DNA of 64,000 bases from JAWKRB01 sp041389885 (GTDB lineage Bacteria > Myxococcota_A > Polyangia > Polyangiales > Ga0077539). The notes under the pieces are model-generated. The model saw only the letters and a program-made list of their open reading frames with translations. It was not told the origin of the DNA and ran no database searches. Position numbers and translations under genes: made by a program. The stretch lies in assembly GCA_041389885.1 (NCBI GenBank), contig JAWKRB010000017.1, positions 62,001-126,000 on the forward strand. Reading direction: 5' to 3'. Positions 47,302 to 56,926 of this stretch are shown here, in pieces (the first letter of the stretch is position 1; every line of letters starts with the position of its first letter).

Positions 47302-48183
47302 ATGCGCCTCTACGCCCTCCCGCTCGCGCTCGTCGTCGCGGCCTCGCCCCTGGGCTGCCGCGCCCGCGCCCCCGCGCGCGCCTCGCGGGGGGTCGCGACG
47401 CGGGTGGTGTCCCTCGCCCCGAGCGCCACCGAGGTGCTCTACGCCCTGGGCGCGGGCGACCGCGTGGTGGGCGTGTCGATCTTCGACGACTACCCCCCCG
47501 AGGCGACGCGCAAGCCCAGGGTGGGCGGCATCGTGAACCCGAGCTTCGAGGCCATCGCCGCGCTGCGCCCCGACGCCCTCGTCGGCGTGCAGGGCCCCAT
47601 CGACCGCGGCGTGCTCGGGCGCGTCGAGGCCATGGGCGTGCGCCTGGAGTTCCCCCGCGTCGAGTCGATCGACGAGGTGCTCGCGAGCGTCGACCGCTTC
47701 GCGGCGCTCGTGGGGCGCGTCGAGCGGGGCGCGGCGCTGCGCGCGTCGATTCGCCGCGAGCTCGACGCGGTGAGCCGCTCCGTCGCCGGGCGGCCGCGGG
47801 TGCGGGTCGTCGCCGCGTTCAGCGCGCAGCCCCTCGTGGTGGCCGGGCGCGGGAGCTGGGTCGACGAGGTGCTCCGCGTCGCCGGAGGCGAGAACGTCAT
47901 CGACACGGGCGCGCGGTACCCCACGGTGAGCGTCGAGGTGATCCTCGGCGCGGCGCCCGACGTGGTGCTCGACCTCTCCCCCGAGATGGGCACCAGCGCG
48001 CTCTCGTCGGCGCTCTCGGCGCACGGCGCCCTGCGCTCGTCGCGCTGCCCCGACGGCGGCGCCGCGTGCGCGCCGACGCGGGTGATCACCCTGCGGGACG
48101 GCGTGTTTCTACGGCCCGGTCCGAGGGTCGGCGAGGCCGCGCGGCGACTCGCGCTCGCGCTGCACCCCGGCCTCGCTCAGTAG
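47302..48183 (+). CDS. BtuF-like periplasmic substrate-binding lipoprotein
   Basis: 293 residues from the ATG at 47302, which starts a signal ending SPLGC. The helical-backbone metal-receptor (PF01497) fold is visible: RVVSLAPSATEVLYALGAGD, VVGVSIFDDYPPEA, VGGIVNPSFEAIAALRPD in the first lobe and VVAGRGSWVDEVLRVAGGENV in the second. These proteins bind vitamin B12, heme or ferric siderophores for an ABC importer. No permease or ATPase gene is within reach. Its stop (48181-48183) overlaps the fabG stop on the other strand by seven bases. Confidence 0.85.
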   Translation: MRLYALPLALVVAASPLGCRARAPARASRGVATRVVSLAPSATEVLYALGAGDRVVGVSIFDDYPPEATRKPRVGGIVNPSFEAIAALRPDALVGVQGPIDRGVLGRVEAMGVRLEFPRVESIDEVLASVDRFAALVGRVERGAALRASIRRELDAVSRSVAGRPRVRVVAAFSAQPLVVAGRGSWVDEVLRVAGGENVIDTGARYPTVSVEVILGAAPDVVLDLSPEMGTSALSSALSAHGALRSSRCPDGGAACAPTRVITLRDGVFLRPGPRVGEAARRLALALHPGLAQ

Positions 48184-48920
48184 AGCCCGCCGTTGACCCC
48201 GAGCACCTGGCCGCTCACGTAGCTCGCCTCGGGCGACGCGAGGTAGCACACCGCCGACGCGACCTCCTCAGGGCGGCCCATGCGCTTCGAGGGGACCTCG
48301 GCCACGATCTTCGACCGGAGCTCCTCGCTCAGCACCGAGGTCATGTCGGTGTCGATGAAGCCCGGCGACACGACGTTCGCGGTGACCCCCCGGGAGCCGT
48401 ACTCCTTCGCGAGGCTCTTCACCATGCCCTCGAGGGCGCTCTTCGACGCGGCGTACACCAGCTGCCCCGCGTTGCCCATCTGCCCCACCACCGACGACAC
48501 GGCGATAAAGCGGCCGAAGCGCGCGCGCATCATCGGGCGCACCGCGGCGCGCGCGAGCCAGATCGCGCCGTGCACGTTGGTGCTGAACACCGACGCGACC
48601 TCCTCGTCGCTCACGCGGAGCAGGAGGTTGTCGGCGGTGATCCCCGCGTTGGCCACCGCGATGTGCAGCGAGCCCTTGCGCGCGACCACGTCGTCGACCG
48701 CGCGCTGCACCGCGGCGCTGTCGCCGGCGTCGAACTGCGCGAGCTCGCCGTCGGCGCCCAGGGCCTTGAGCGCCGCGAGGGCCTCCTGCGCGGCCGACTC
48801 GTTGCGCTGGTAGTTCATCACCACGTACGCGCCGGCCTGCCCGAGCCCGAGGGCCACCGCGCGGCCGATGCCCCGCGACGCGCCCGTCACCATCGCCACG
48901 CGCCCGCTTAGATCTGACAT
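48177..48920 (-). CDS. fabG: 3-oxoacyl-[acyl-carrier-protein] reductase
   Basis: 247 residues from the ATG at 48920 with a GAGG ribosome site; a GTG at 48932 would overlap the fabD stop. TGASRGIG (NADPH loop), NAGIT, the catalytic Ser in VSSVVGQMGN, YAASK (Tyr and Lys of the triad) and PGFIDTDMT are all present. Second reduction-cycle enzyme of type II fatty acid synthesis, following fabD by eight bases. Confidence 0.95.
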   Translation of the reverse strand: MSDLSGRVAMVTGASRGIGRAVALGLGQAGAYVVMNYQRNESAAQEALAALKALGADGELAQFDAGDSAAVQRAVDDVVARKGSLHIAVANAGITADNLLLRVSDEEVASVFSTNVHGAIWLARAAVRPMMRARFGRFIAVSSVVGQMGNAGQLVYAASKSALEGMVKSLAKEYGSRGVTANVVSPGFIDTDMTSVLSEELRSKIVAEVPSKRMGRPEEVASAVCYLASPEASYVSGQVLGVNGGLY

Positions 48921-48928
48921 CGTCGGCC

Positions 48929-49888
48929 TCACTCCATCGCGACGAGCGCGCGCACGGCGTCGTCGAGGGTCTCAAGGTCGCGCACGGCGCTCACCGGCGT
49001 CGGTCGCGAGATTCGCTTCATCAGCCCGCGCAGCACGTCGCCCACGCCCACCTCGACGAAGCGCGTCACGCCCCCGTCGAGCATGACGCGAAGGCTCTCG
49101 GCCCAGCGCACGGTGCCGCACACCTGCTCCACCAGCAGCCCGCGCACCCGCGCGGGGTCGGCGTTGGGGCGGGCGTCGACGTTGCTCACCACGGGCACGG
49201 AGAACGCGCCGAAGTGAACGTCGGCCAGGGCCGCGTCGAGGCGCTCGGCCGCGGGGGCCATGAGCGCGCAGTGAAAGGGCGCGCTGACCTTCAGCGGGAT
49301 GGGCTTTCCCTTGCGCTGGTCGGCCACGCGACCCACGAAGTCGACGGCGTCGGCGTGCCCCGCGACGACCACTTGTCCCGGCGCGTTGCGGTTGGCGGCC
49401 TGCACCACGCGCCCGGGGAGCGCGGCGCGGGCCTCTTCGCAGATCGCGTCGACGGCGCCGTCGTCGAGCATGAGGATCGCGCTCATCGCGCCCACCCCCG
49501 GCGCCACGGCGTCTTGCATCGCCTGCCCGCGGAGCCGCAGCAGCCGCAGCGCCGTGGCGAAATCGAGGGCGCCCGCGGCGACGAGCGCGGTGTACTCGCC
49601 GAGGCTGTGCCCGGCCACGAAGGACGGGCGCAGGTCGGGCACCCGCGACCGCAGCGCGGCGAGGCACGCGAGGCTGGTGGTGAGCACCGCGGGCTGGGTG
49701 TTCGCCGTGAGCGTGAGGGCCTCTTCAGGTCCCTCGAAGCACAAGCGAGACAAGGGGATGGGATCGTCGGGGAAGACGGCGTCGGCGGCGTCGAACACCG
49801 CCCGCGCCTCGGGGTACCGCTCGGCGAGCGCGCGCCCCATGCCCACCTCCTGGACCCCCTGTCCGGGGAACACCAGCGCGATGCTCAT
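48929..49888 (-). CDS. fabD: Malonyl-CoA:ACP transacylase
   Basis: 319 residues. FPGQGVQEVGMG at the start, the nucleophile elbow GHSLGEYTAL, the Arg of RLRGQAMQ, Asn/His of the later KVSAPFHC motif, and VEVGVGDVLRGLMKRI at the end. It loads malonyl onto ACP for fatty acid synthesis. 34 bp after the L32 stop; same operon as yceD, rpmF and fabG. Confidence 0.96.
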   Translation of the reverse strand: MSIALVFPGQGVQEVGMGRALAERYPEARAVFDAADAVFPDDPIPLSRLCFEGPEEALTLTANTQPAVLTTSLACLAALRSRVPDLRPSFVAGHSLGEYTALVAAGALDFATALRLLRLRGQAMQDAVAPGVGAMSAILMLDDGAVDAICEEARAALPGRVVQAANRNAPGQVVVAGHADAVDFVGRVADQRKGKPIPLKVSAPFHCALMAPAAERLDAALADVHFGAFSVPVVSNVDARPNADPARVRGLLVEQVCGTVRWAESLRVMLDGGVTRFVEVGVGDVLRGLMKRISRPTPVSAVRDLETLDDAVRALVAME

Positions 49889-49922
49889 CGACGGCCCTCA
49901 GCTCCCGGCGGCGACGGCGCGC

Positions 49923-50123
49923 TCAGCCGTTGCTCTCGGCGGCGGCGGCCTTCTCGACCACGGCCTTGCCGTCGTAGAAGCCGCAGGCCGCGCACACGCG
50001 GTGCGGGACCTTGACCTCGCCGCAGTTCGAGCAGCGGTTGATCGCGGGGGCGGCGACCCGGTCATGGTTGGCACGGCGCTGGTTGCGCTTGGAACGAGAG
50101 GTTCTCCTCTTCGGAACGGCCAC
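49923..50123 (-). CDS. rpmF: 50S ribosomal protein L32
   Basis: 66 residues. MAVPKRRTSRSKRNQRRANH is the standard L32 start, and CSNC with CAAC forms the zinc ribbon, so this L32 needs zinc in contrast with the L33 at 20461. Five bases after the YceD-family stop. The Ala/Glu-rich tail is slightly longer than usual. Confidence 0.97.
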   Translation of the reverse strand: MAVPKRRTSRSKRNQRRANHDRVAAPAINRCSNCGEVKVPHRVCAACGFYDGKAVVEKAAAAESNG

Positions 50124-50128
50124 GGCGG

Positions 50129-50671
50129 TTACTCCTTCTTCTCAGCGAATTTCATCAAGGGCATGAGCCGCGGGTCGATCGTCGGCTCGATCGGCGCCGG
50201 CGCTTCAACACGCAGCGGCTCCGGACATTCTTCGGGGTGCCTCGGGTGCGCCGGCACCTCCAGGAGGATCTGCTCCCGGAGCCATCGCGCGAGGTCGATG
50301 CGGTCGTTCTGGTACTCGTCGACGTCGAGCTCGCCGCTGCTGAGCTCGACCTCGTCGGGGGCGCCGGGGCGAGCCTTGTGCTTGCCCGCGGGCTCGAGCA
50401 GGAGCTGAAACTCCGACTCGAGCTCGACCTGCATCGGCGCGAGGCAGGCGACGCACTCGGCGTCGACGTGAAGGCTCAGCGAGCCCGACAGGATCACGTC
50501 GCGGCCGTCGAGGTCGAGGCGAACCGACGCGCGCGCCGGGCGGCCCGCGGTGAGCTTCACCTCGGTGCCCTCGAGGATGGGCGACAGCCACGACGGATCG
50601 AGCGCCAGGTCGAGGGGCAGGCCCTCTCCCTGGGGGATCTGATCGATGGTGATCACCGGCGGCGCGCTCAT
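50129..50671 (-). CDS. DUF177 (YceD/YlbN) family protein
   Basis: 180 residues from the ATG at 50671. SLHVDAECVACLAPMQVELE carries the CxxC typical of DUF177, followed by an acidic section and WLREQILLEVPAHPRH with a PE-C-P motif. YceD-type proteins precede rpmF throughout bacteria and affect 23S rRNA and L32 assembly. First gene of the operon; a much longer upstream frame is a shadow of the DTW and lipoprotein genes. Confidence 0.9.
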   Translation of the reverse strand: MSAPPVITIDQIPQGEGLPLDLALDPSWLSPILEGTEVKLTAGRPARASVRLDLDGRDVILSGSLSLHVDAECVACLAPMQVELESEFQLLLEPAGKHKARPGAPDEVELSSGELDVDEYQNDRIDLARWLREQILLEVPAHPRHPEECPEPLRVEAPAPIEPTIDPRLMPLMKFAEKKE

Positions 50672-50827
50672 CTGAGAACTCTCGATTGCCTCGACGTGGG
50701 CCCGGTGCGCGAACGCCCCGGGCGAAGGGCGCGCGAGACTAGGGAGGGCGACCCCGGGTGTCAAGCGGGGTCGCCGCGATGTTCGAGCGAGCAGGTTCTG
50801 CCCCCCGGTGATACCGTCCCGCGCCCG

Positions 50828-51496
50828 ATGCCGGACCAAGACCGCTGCGACCGTTGTGACAAGCCCTCGAGCTGGTGCGTGTGCGACCGCCTGCCGCAGC
50901 AGCGCCTGCGCACCCGCGTGCTGATCCTTCAGCACCCGCAGGAGCAGGACCGCGACCTGGGCACGGCGTCGCTGCTCCTCGCCGCGCTGCCGACGGCGAC
51001 GAAGCGCGTGGGCCTCTCGTGGGCCTCGCTCGCGTCGGCGCTGGGCGAAGACGACGTCGACCCCAAGCGCTGGGCGGTGCTCTACCCCTCCTCGCTCAAG
51101 CGCGCGCTGACCCCCGCCGAGCTCGCGGCGGAGCGGGTGCTCCTCGACCGCGACGGCGCGCGGCACGCCGGCGCGCCCTTCGACGGCATCGTGGCCCTCG
51201 ACGGGAGCTGGTCGCAGGCGAAGGCCATCTGGTGGCGCAACGCGTGGCTGCTCAAGCTGGGTCGCGTGGTGCTCCACCCGAAGGAGCCGTCGATCTACGG
51301 GCGGCTCCGCAAGGCGCCCCGGCGCGAGGCGCTCTCGACCGTCGAGTCGGTGGCCGAGGCCCTGGTGGGCAACGGCGAGGCCGAGGCCATTCGCACCGAC
51401 CTGCGCCGGGCGTTTCGCACCATGCTCCAGCGCGCCCGCGACGCCTCGGCGAACCTGCAGGAGCCGCAGGCCGAGCCCGAGCCCGACCCGGAGTGA
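50828..51496 (+). CDS. DTW-domain tRNA-uridine aminocarboxypropyltransferase-like protein
   Basis: 222 residues. N-terminal Cys cluster CDRCDKPSSWCVCD, RTRVLILQHPQE, and LDGSWSQAK, which is the DTW motif with Ser instead of Thr, then a C-terminal ALSTVESVAEAL. DTW enzymes (TapT/TuaA) attach an aminocarboxypropyl group from S-adenosylmethionine to tRNA uridine 47 or 20. Divergent from the yceD operon, 156 bp away. Confidence 0.85.
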   Translation: MPDQDRCDRCDKPSSWCVCDRLPQQRLRTRVLILQHPQEQDRDLGTASLLLAALPTATKRVGLSWASLASALGEDDVDPKRWAVLYPSSLKRALTPAELAAERVLLDRDGARHAGAPFDGIVALDGSWSQAKAIWWRNAWLLKLGRVVLHPKEPSIYGRLRKAPRREALSTVESVAEALVGNGEAEAIRTDLRRAFRTMLQRARDASANLQEPQAEPEPDPE

Positions 51497-51646
51497 GGCG
51501 ATGGGGAATTTCTCGCGGGCGGGGGTAGACCGCGGCCCTGCTTTCGACGATGAACAACCCGGCGCTCTGGGGACGTATGTAACGCGACGCGCGCGTCGCG
51601 CGCCCCTTGACGATCTCAAAGTCACCCGTCTTCCGGAGGATCTTTC

Positions 51647-52690
51647 ATGAAGAGGAACAGTTTCTCGAGGTACGCGCTGCTCGGCGCGATGGCGATGGGC
51701 GCGGCCCTGAGCTCGGGCTGCGCGCGCCGCACCGCCACCTTCACGGTCACCCGCCCCGCGATGGTCAACGCCGCCGCCGTGGGCAACACGATGCAGGTCG
51801 CCGGCATCGCCGCGCCCACGGGGCTGCCGCAAGACATCCAGGCCGCCGCGGAGATCGTCTCGAACCTCACGCAGCGCATCTCGAACTCCCTCAACCGCTC
51901 GATCCGCCTCGTGACCCAGGGCGGCGGGATCACCATCGGCGGCATGATCGTCGCGAACCAGTACAGCGAGCGCATCGAGCGCAGCAACCGCACCTGCACG
52001 CGCTCGGTGCCCTACCGCTCGGGCAACACCACGCAGTACCGCACCGAGAGCTACCAGTGCACCGACCTGCGCCGCATCGGCCAGGCCGTGGTGCGGCTGC
52101 AGTTCACCATCACCCGCGGCGCCGACAACGCCGTGATCTTCGACCAGACCTACGAAGACGCCGCCAACGTGGTGACCACGGGCATTCGCAGCCCCTACGA
52201 GTCCCGCGACCCCAACCCCATCGACGGCATGGGCCTGCTCTTCAACACCCGCAACACGCTGGTGGAGCACTTCGCCCACGTGATCCTCCCGTGGAACGAG
52301 AACGTCACGGTCACCTTCGAGGACTGCGACGGCGACGCGCTCTGCACCCAGGCGTACCAGCAGGTGCAGGCGAACAACCTCGCCGGCGCCGAGGCGCTCT
52401 ACACCCAGCTCCTCACGCCCTTCGCGAACCCCGCGCAGGCGGTCCCCGGCAACATGGCCGAGAAGGTCGGCGAGGCGCTGTACAACCGCGGCCTCGTGCG
52501 GATGTACCTCGGCCGGTACTCCACCGCCGTCGCCGACATCACCCGCGCCATCGCCCTGCGCCCCGACGAGTCGGACTGGCAACAGAACCTCGAGGAGGCC
52601 CAGCGCATGTCGCGCGACCAGGAGGCGCTCCGCCAGCAGGGCGCCACGAGCAACGAGACCCAGAACGTGCAGCAGGCGGGTACGCCTTGA
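51647..52690 (+). CDS. TPR-containing lipoprotein, partner of the OmpA-family protein
   Basis: 347 residues. GGAGG in front of the ATG at 51647; signal ending LSSGC (Cys25). The first half is a strand-rich domain with four cysteines (RTCTRSVPYRS, YQCTDLRR, DCDGDALC), the second half has TPR helices (ALYNRGLVRMYLGRYSTAVA, ITRAIALRPDES). A Gln-rich tail follows. Its TGA (52688-52690) overlaps the TTG start of the next gene as TTGA. Probably an envelope assembly or gliding-related scaffold; specific role unknown. Confidence 0.72.
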   Translation: MKRNSFSRYALLGAMAMGAALSSGCARRTATFTVTRPAMVNAAAVGNTMQVAGIAAPTGLPQDIQAAAEIVSNLTQRISNSLNRSIRLVTQGGGITIGGMIVANQYSERIERSNRTCTRSVPYRSGNTTQYRTESYQCTDLRRIGQAVVRLQFTITRGADNAVIFDQTYEDAANVVTTGIRSPYESRDPNPIDGMGLLFNTRNTLVEHFAHVILPWNENVTVTFEDCDGDALCTQAYQQVQANNLAGAEALYTQLLTPFANPAQAVPGNMAEKVGEALYNRGLVRMYLGRYSTAVADITRAIALRPDESDWQQNLEEAQRMSRDQEALRQQGATSNETQNVQQAGTP

Positions 52691-54144
52691 GGGCCCGCGT
52701 CGCCGCCGTCCTGGCCGCCCAGGCGATGCTCCTCGCCGTGGGCGCACGCGGTCTTTCCTCCTGCGTCCAGCGGCAGAGCCCGGCGGTGACGCAGGTCCAG
52801 ATCTCGTCCGCGAACAACGCCTTCTTTCAAGAGCAGATGGTGCTCGCGCGGCAGGCCCTCGAGCGCCAGGAGTGGCAGGCCGCGCGGGAGCGCCTCGACG
52901 GCGTCGTCGAAGCGCTCCCCGCGACCGACCCCCTGGGCTCCGAGGCGCGCGCGGGCCTCGCGCGCATCGCCTTCGAGCTCGGCGACTACGCCCGCGCCGC
53001 GCAGGTGGCCGGCGAGGTGCCCGCGGGCACGCAGTTCACCGCCGACGCCCTCGAGAGCCGCGGCCTCGCGCAGCTCTTCTCGTGCGACTTCGACAACGCC
53101 ACCGCGACCTTCTACCAGCTCGCCCAGGCCGACGACGCCCGCGGCCGCGTGTGGATCGGCGTCGCCAACGCGTGGACCGGCGCCGACTCCAACGCCGAGC
53201 GCGAGCTCACCCAGGTGGTCACCGCGCACCCCTCGTCGGAGCAGACCCCCAACGCGCAGTTCTACCTCGCGCAGCTCGCGATGTGGGGCCGCCGCGCCGG
53301 GCCCGCGCAGCGCGCCCTCGCCGCCCTCAACCAGTCGTCGCCGACGTACCTCAACCAGCTCGACACCCGCGCGCAGAACTGGGTCTCGCGGCGCACGCAC
53401 CTCATGCGGGCGTTCTTCAGCTTCGACACCATGGCCCGCCTCGGGCGCATGACCCAGAACCCGGCCGTCGCCGCCCTCGACCAGCACGCCGACCAGGCGC
53501 TGCAGCTCCTGCAGCAGAACCCCGGCGCCTGCGCCCCGCAGGTGCAGCGGCTGGCGCAGGCGCGCGCCGCGACCGCCGGCGAGCGCGCCGCCTCCCTGGC
53601 CGCCGCGGCGGCGGAGCTGGCGGCCAACCGCGACAGCGACGGCGACGGCATCCCCGACCGCTCCGACCGCTGCCCCAACGAGGCCGAGACCCGCAACAGC
53701 ATCGCCGACGAGGACGGCTGCCCCGAGAGCACCGCGGCGATCTCGCTGGAGGGCAATCAGATCCGCATCCTCTCGGGCTTCGGCATCGTCTTCGGCTCGG
53801 GCGACGAGTCGGTGCTCGACGACTCCCGCCCGGTCATCGAGCAGCTCGCGTCGCTGCTCCAGAGCCCGCAGTACTCGTGGATCCGCAAGATCCGCCTCGA
53901 GGGCCACACCGACGACGTCGGCGACGACGGCGTGAACATGGAGCTCTCGTCCCGCCGGGTTCGCCGGGTGGGCGCGATGCTCGTCGCCCGCGGCGTCTCC
54001 CCCGACCGCGTGACCTTCGCGCACTACGGCGAGTCTCGCCCCATCGACACCGCCCAGACCGACGCCGCGCGCGCCCGCAACCGCCGCGTCGAGATCTTCG
54101 TCACCGAGCCGCTCATGTTCGGCGGCGTGCGCGCCGACCAGTAG
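52687..54144 (+). CDS. OmpA-family lipoprotein with TPR and thrombospondin-3-like calcium motif
   Basis: 485 residues from the TTG at 52687. Signal ending GLSSC, TPR-like helices (about 40-300), DRDSDGDGIPDRSDRCPNEAE (a DxDxDGxxD calcium loop), then the OmpA C-terminal domain with GHTDDVG, SSRRVRRVGAMLVARGV and ARNRRVEI, which binds peptidoglycan. It should fasten the outer membrane to the cell wall. Coupled to the TPR lipoprotein upstream; convergent with the kinase gene only three bases away. Confidence 0.85.
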   Translation: MRARVAAVLAAQAMLLAVGARGLSSCVQRQSPAVTQVQISSANNAFFQEQMVLARQALERQEWQAARERLDGVVEALPATDPLGSEARAGLARIAFELGDYARAAQVAGEVPAGTQFTADALESRGLAQLFSCDFDNATATFYQLAQADDARGRVWIGVANAWTGADSNAERELTQVVTAHPSSEQTPNAQFYLAQLAMWGRRAGPAQRALAALNQSSPTYLNQLDTRAQNWVSRRTHLMRAFFSFDTMARLGRMTQNPAVAALDQHADQALQLLQQNPGACAPQVQRLAQARAATAGERAASLAAAAAELAANRDSDGDGIPDRSDRCPNEAETRNSIADEDGCPESTAAISLEGNQIRILSGFGIVFGSGDESVLDDSRPVIEQLASLLQSPQYSWIRKIRLEGHTDDVGDDGVNMELSSRRVRRVGAMLVARGVSPDRVTFAHYGESRPIDTAQTDAARARNRRVEIFVTEPLMFGGVRADQ

Positions 54145-54147
54145 CGC

Positions 54148-55302
54148 TCAGCGCGTCAGCAGCAGCGCCAGCACCAGGCCCGACAGCACCACCACCCCCC
54201 CCACGGCGACGTAGAGCTCCCGCGACCGCGCGGGCGGCGCCGCCGCCGGGGCGGCGGGCGGGGGAGCCTTCGTCGCGGCGCCCTCCTCGACCGACGCCGG
54301 CCGGGCGACCGCGCGCGGGGCAGCGCGCACCGCCACCCGGGTCTCTTCGGGGTCGGCCAGGAGCGGATACCTGGACAGGTCGAGGGGCTCGTCCCGCGGC
54401 GAGCCCTTGCCCGAGAGCACGGGGATCAGCGCGTCGACGGCCTCGGTGGCGTTCGCGAAGCGCCTGGCGGGGTCTCGCTCGAGGGCGCGCGCGAACCACG
54501 CGTCGAACCCCGGCGGGAGCGTCGCCGCCGAGCCCAGCGAGCGCGCCCGCTCGCTCGCCGGCTCCATGGGGCGGGTGAGCAGCTCGAGGAGCAGCTCCTT
54601 CACCGGGATCGCCGCGGTGTGGTTCGCCGCGCGCCAGTAGTTCTTGCCCGTGAGCAGCCGGAACACCATCAGCCCGAAGGACCACACGTCCGTCGCCGGC
54701 GAGATGCGGCCCTTGTGGGCCTGCTCGGGCGCCATCCAGAGGGGCGAGCCCACCGCCGCGGTGGTGTCGCTCTCGCCGTCGTCCAGGGCGACCTTGGAGA
54801 TGCCGAAGTCCAGCACCTTCACCGTGAAGGGCGTGTCGGCCCGCTGCGACGGCGCGATGTAGACGTTCTGGGGCTTCAGGTCGCGGTGCACGATGCCCAG
54901 CGCGTGCGCCCCGCCCAGGCCGTGCCCGAGCTGCCGGCAGATCTCCAGCACCTGCGAGGTCGGCAGCGGCCCCGAGCCCGCGTGCTGGCTCAGGTCTTCG
55001 CCCTTGATGAGCTCCATCGCGATCCACGGGATCTGGTCGTCGCCCTCGATGCCCGCGCCGATGACCTTCACCACGTGCTCGCTCTCGATGCGCGCGCAGA
55101 AGCGGGCCTCCTGGGTGAAGCGGTCGCGGCTCTTCTGGTCGTCGAGCAGGTGCGGGTGCATCACCTTCAGCGCGCGCTCGCTCCCCGTCGAGAGCTGCTC
55201 GGCGATGTACACGGCGCCCATGCCGCCCTTCGCCAGCAGGCGGAGCACCTTGAAGTCTTGACCGATCACCGTCCCGGCCCTCAGCCGGAGCACTGACACC
55301 AT
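54148..55302 (-). CDS. Membrane-anchored Ser/Thr protein kinase (PknB type)
   Basis: 384 residues. Glycine loop AKGGMGAVYIA (24-34), Lys46, HRDLKPQN (139-146), DFG (165-167) and the APE-like MAPEQ are intact, so the kinase should be active. An Ala/Pro-rich juxtamembrane segment leads to one C-terminal span (about 365-382); there is no extracellular domain, only LLLTR after the span. Substrates unknown; the neighbouring OmpA/TPR pair is on the other strand. Confidence 0.92.
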   Translation of the reverse strand: MVSVLRLRAGTVIGQDFKVLRLLAKGGMGAVYIAEQLSTGSERALKVMHPHLLDDQKSRDRFTQEARFCARIESEHVVKVIGAGIEGDDQIPWIAMELIKGEDLSQHAGSGPLPTSQVLEICRQLGHGLGGAHALGIVHRDLKPQNVYIAPSQRADTPFTVKVLDFGISKVALDDGESDTTAAVGSPLWMAPEQAHKGRISPATDVWSFGLMVFRLLTGKNYWRAANHTAAIPVKELLLELLTRPMEPASERARSLGSAATLPPGFDAWFARALERDPARRFANATEAVDALIPVLSGKGSPRDEPLDLSRYPLLADPEETRVAVRAAPRAVARPASVEEGAATKAPPPAAPAAAPPARSRELYVAVGGVVVLSGLVLALLLTR

Positions 55303-56078
55303 GGCGCGGCGACGCTATCACAACGCGCGGCGCGGTCCTCGGTTCGATCCGTCGTCCCCTTGGAGCTCTGACGCGTCGACCATTTCGCCGCGCGTTTCTT
55401 GGCGCTCGCCGGGGGCCGGGATAGGGTCGCTCAGGTCGAGGCGACGCCTGCCACCCCGCGAGGGTTCGGGAGGCTCCCCCTCGAGATACCGCCGCTCCGC
55501 CGTCGCCCCGAAGCCTTCGGTGCGGCGTGAGGCGCGGCGCTCCAGGGCCCCCCACGGGCGGCGTCGCGCGGCGTCGCGGCCTCGTTGGGGGATAGTAGTT
55601 GGAACACGCACGAGTTTCGTTCGCACTCCAACGACCGGTGGCGTGGCACCGGGGCCGAGAATCCTTCTACGGGGCGACGCGGAGAGAGACCGCGCGCCGA
55701 ATGGGCCGACGCCGCACGCTTCGTGGCGCGCCGTGGATGTCCCCCCTCGCGACCGCGAGCGCGGGGGGCCGACGCGACGGCGCAGCGAGGTCGCACGACG
55801 ACGCCTCACGGGCACCTGTCCCTCGTTTGGGGGTGAGGCCGCGCGTGGGGCCGCGCCGTCGACCGCACGAGCGAGCGGGCGAGGCCGCCTGACAGGGCGA
55901 GCGCCTGACGCCGGGAGTCATCACCCTGGCGTCGAGGTCCCCTTCGTCGGGTTCACGCTCGCGGTGCCGATCTGACCCTGGTCGCCGCTCCCGGCTTGGA
56001 AGGTCCCGCGCGCTGCTCCTCCCCGCAGCGCGCCTCGTGAGGACCGCCTGGCCCGAGGAGCGGCGCCCGGGGCGGACG
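55303..56078. other. Intergenic 776 bp, no gene recognised
   Basis: Several Arg-rich frames, none with a family. A small inverted repeat GTTGGA/TCCAAC at 55598-55632 encloses CGAGTTTCGTTCGCA, which resembles the inner side of the MITE-like element at 34113-34132 (TTTCGTTCGCA). Possibly an old repeat copy. Confidence 0.35.
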
Positions 56079-56859
56079 TCATGAATTCGCGGGGTCTGCC
56101 GCGACCGCCTCAGACTCGACCGTGGCGAAGGTCTGCGTCGACCCGCTGCGCGGCGCCGGGGGCTCCTGCGAGGCCCTGGAGGGCTCGGGGAAGGGGCGCT
56201 CGTTGGGGTCGTGCTTGGGGACCCAGCGCGCCAGGTCGGAGTCGTCGCGGGCGAGCGGAGGCGGCGCCAGAGACACCCGCGCCGCGAGGGCCGGCGGGGG
56301 CGCCGTCGCGGGCTTCACGGTGGGCTCGTCGCCGAAGCGGTCGAGCCACCACGACCAGGCGCCGAGCGACGCCGCGCCGAGCGACGCGATGAGCAGCGCG
56401 AGGTACCACACCACCTCGCCGGGCACGTCGTCGGCCCCGAAGCGCTGCGCGTCGATCGCCACCGCGCAGCTCGCGATCAGCATCGGGAGGAACCACCGCA
56501 GACGCGGCCCCCAGCGCGGCGCGACGCCAGCTCAGGGCGCCCTCGAAGGGCGCGAGGTCGACCGACATCGCCGGGGGCCTGGGGGCCCCTCGCCCGCGAA
56601 CGGCCGCGGCCAGGGCGGCCAGGGCGGCGCCCCGGCGGGCGAGGCTCGCGTCGGCCCACCACGCGGCGAGGGTGAGCAGCCCCGCGGTGAACATGTACCG
56701 CGAGGGGTTCATCGGCGCGTGGAGCACCACGAGCAGCGAGACGCCCGCGGCGGCCAGCGGCCGGAGCGCGAGGGACCAGCGCGACGCGCGCAGCTGCTCC
56801 TCTGCCAGGATTCGGAGGTGCGCGTCGGTCGCGAGCTCGTGCGCGGAGGCTTCAGGCAT
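56079..56859 (-). pseudogene. Membrane protein gene with one frameshift
   Basis: From the ATG at 56859 (MPEASAHELATDAHLRILAE) the frame shows two spans and FEGALSWRR, then changes frame near 56514-56520 (one extra base) into RWGPRLRWFLPMLIASCAVA, EVVWYLALLIASLGAASLGA and a Pro/Ala/Ser tail ending at 56079. The repaired protein has about 259 residues and four spans with a long cytoplasmic tail. Family not recognised. An ORF of 134 residues at 56079-56483 is the intact second half. Confidence 0.6.
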
Positions 56860-56926
56860 CCCCGCGGTAGTACCACCTCGACGACCGAAATTCCCGCCCG
56901 CGAGGGTTCGTGATACGGGCTTCGGC

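Noticed and set aside
55335..55365. GGTTCGATCC resembling a tRNA T-loop
   Set aside because: No acceptor stem, anticodon arm or D-arm can be built around it on either strand.
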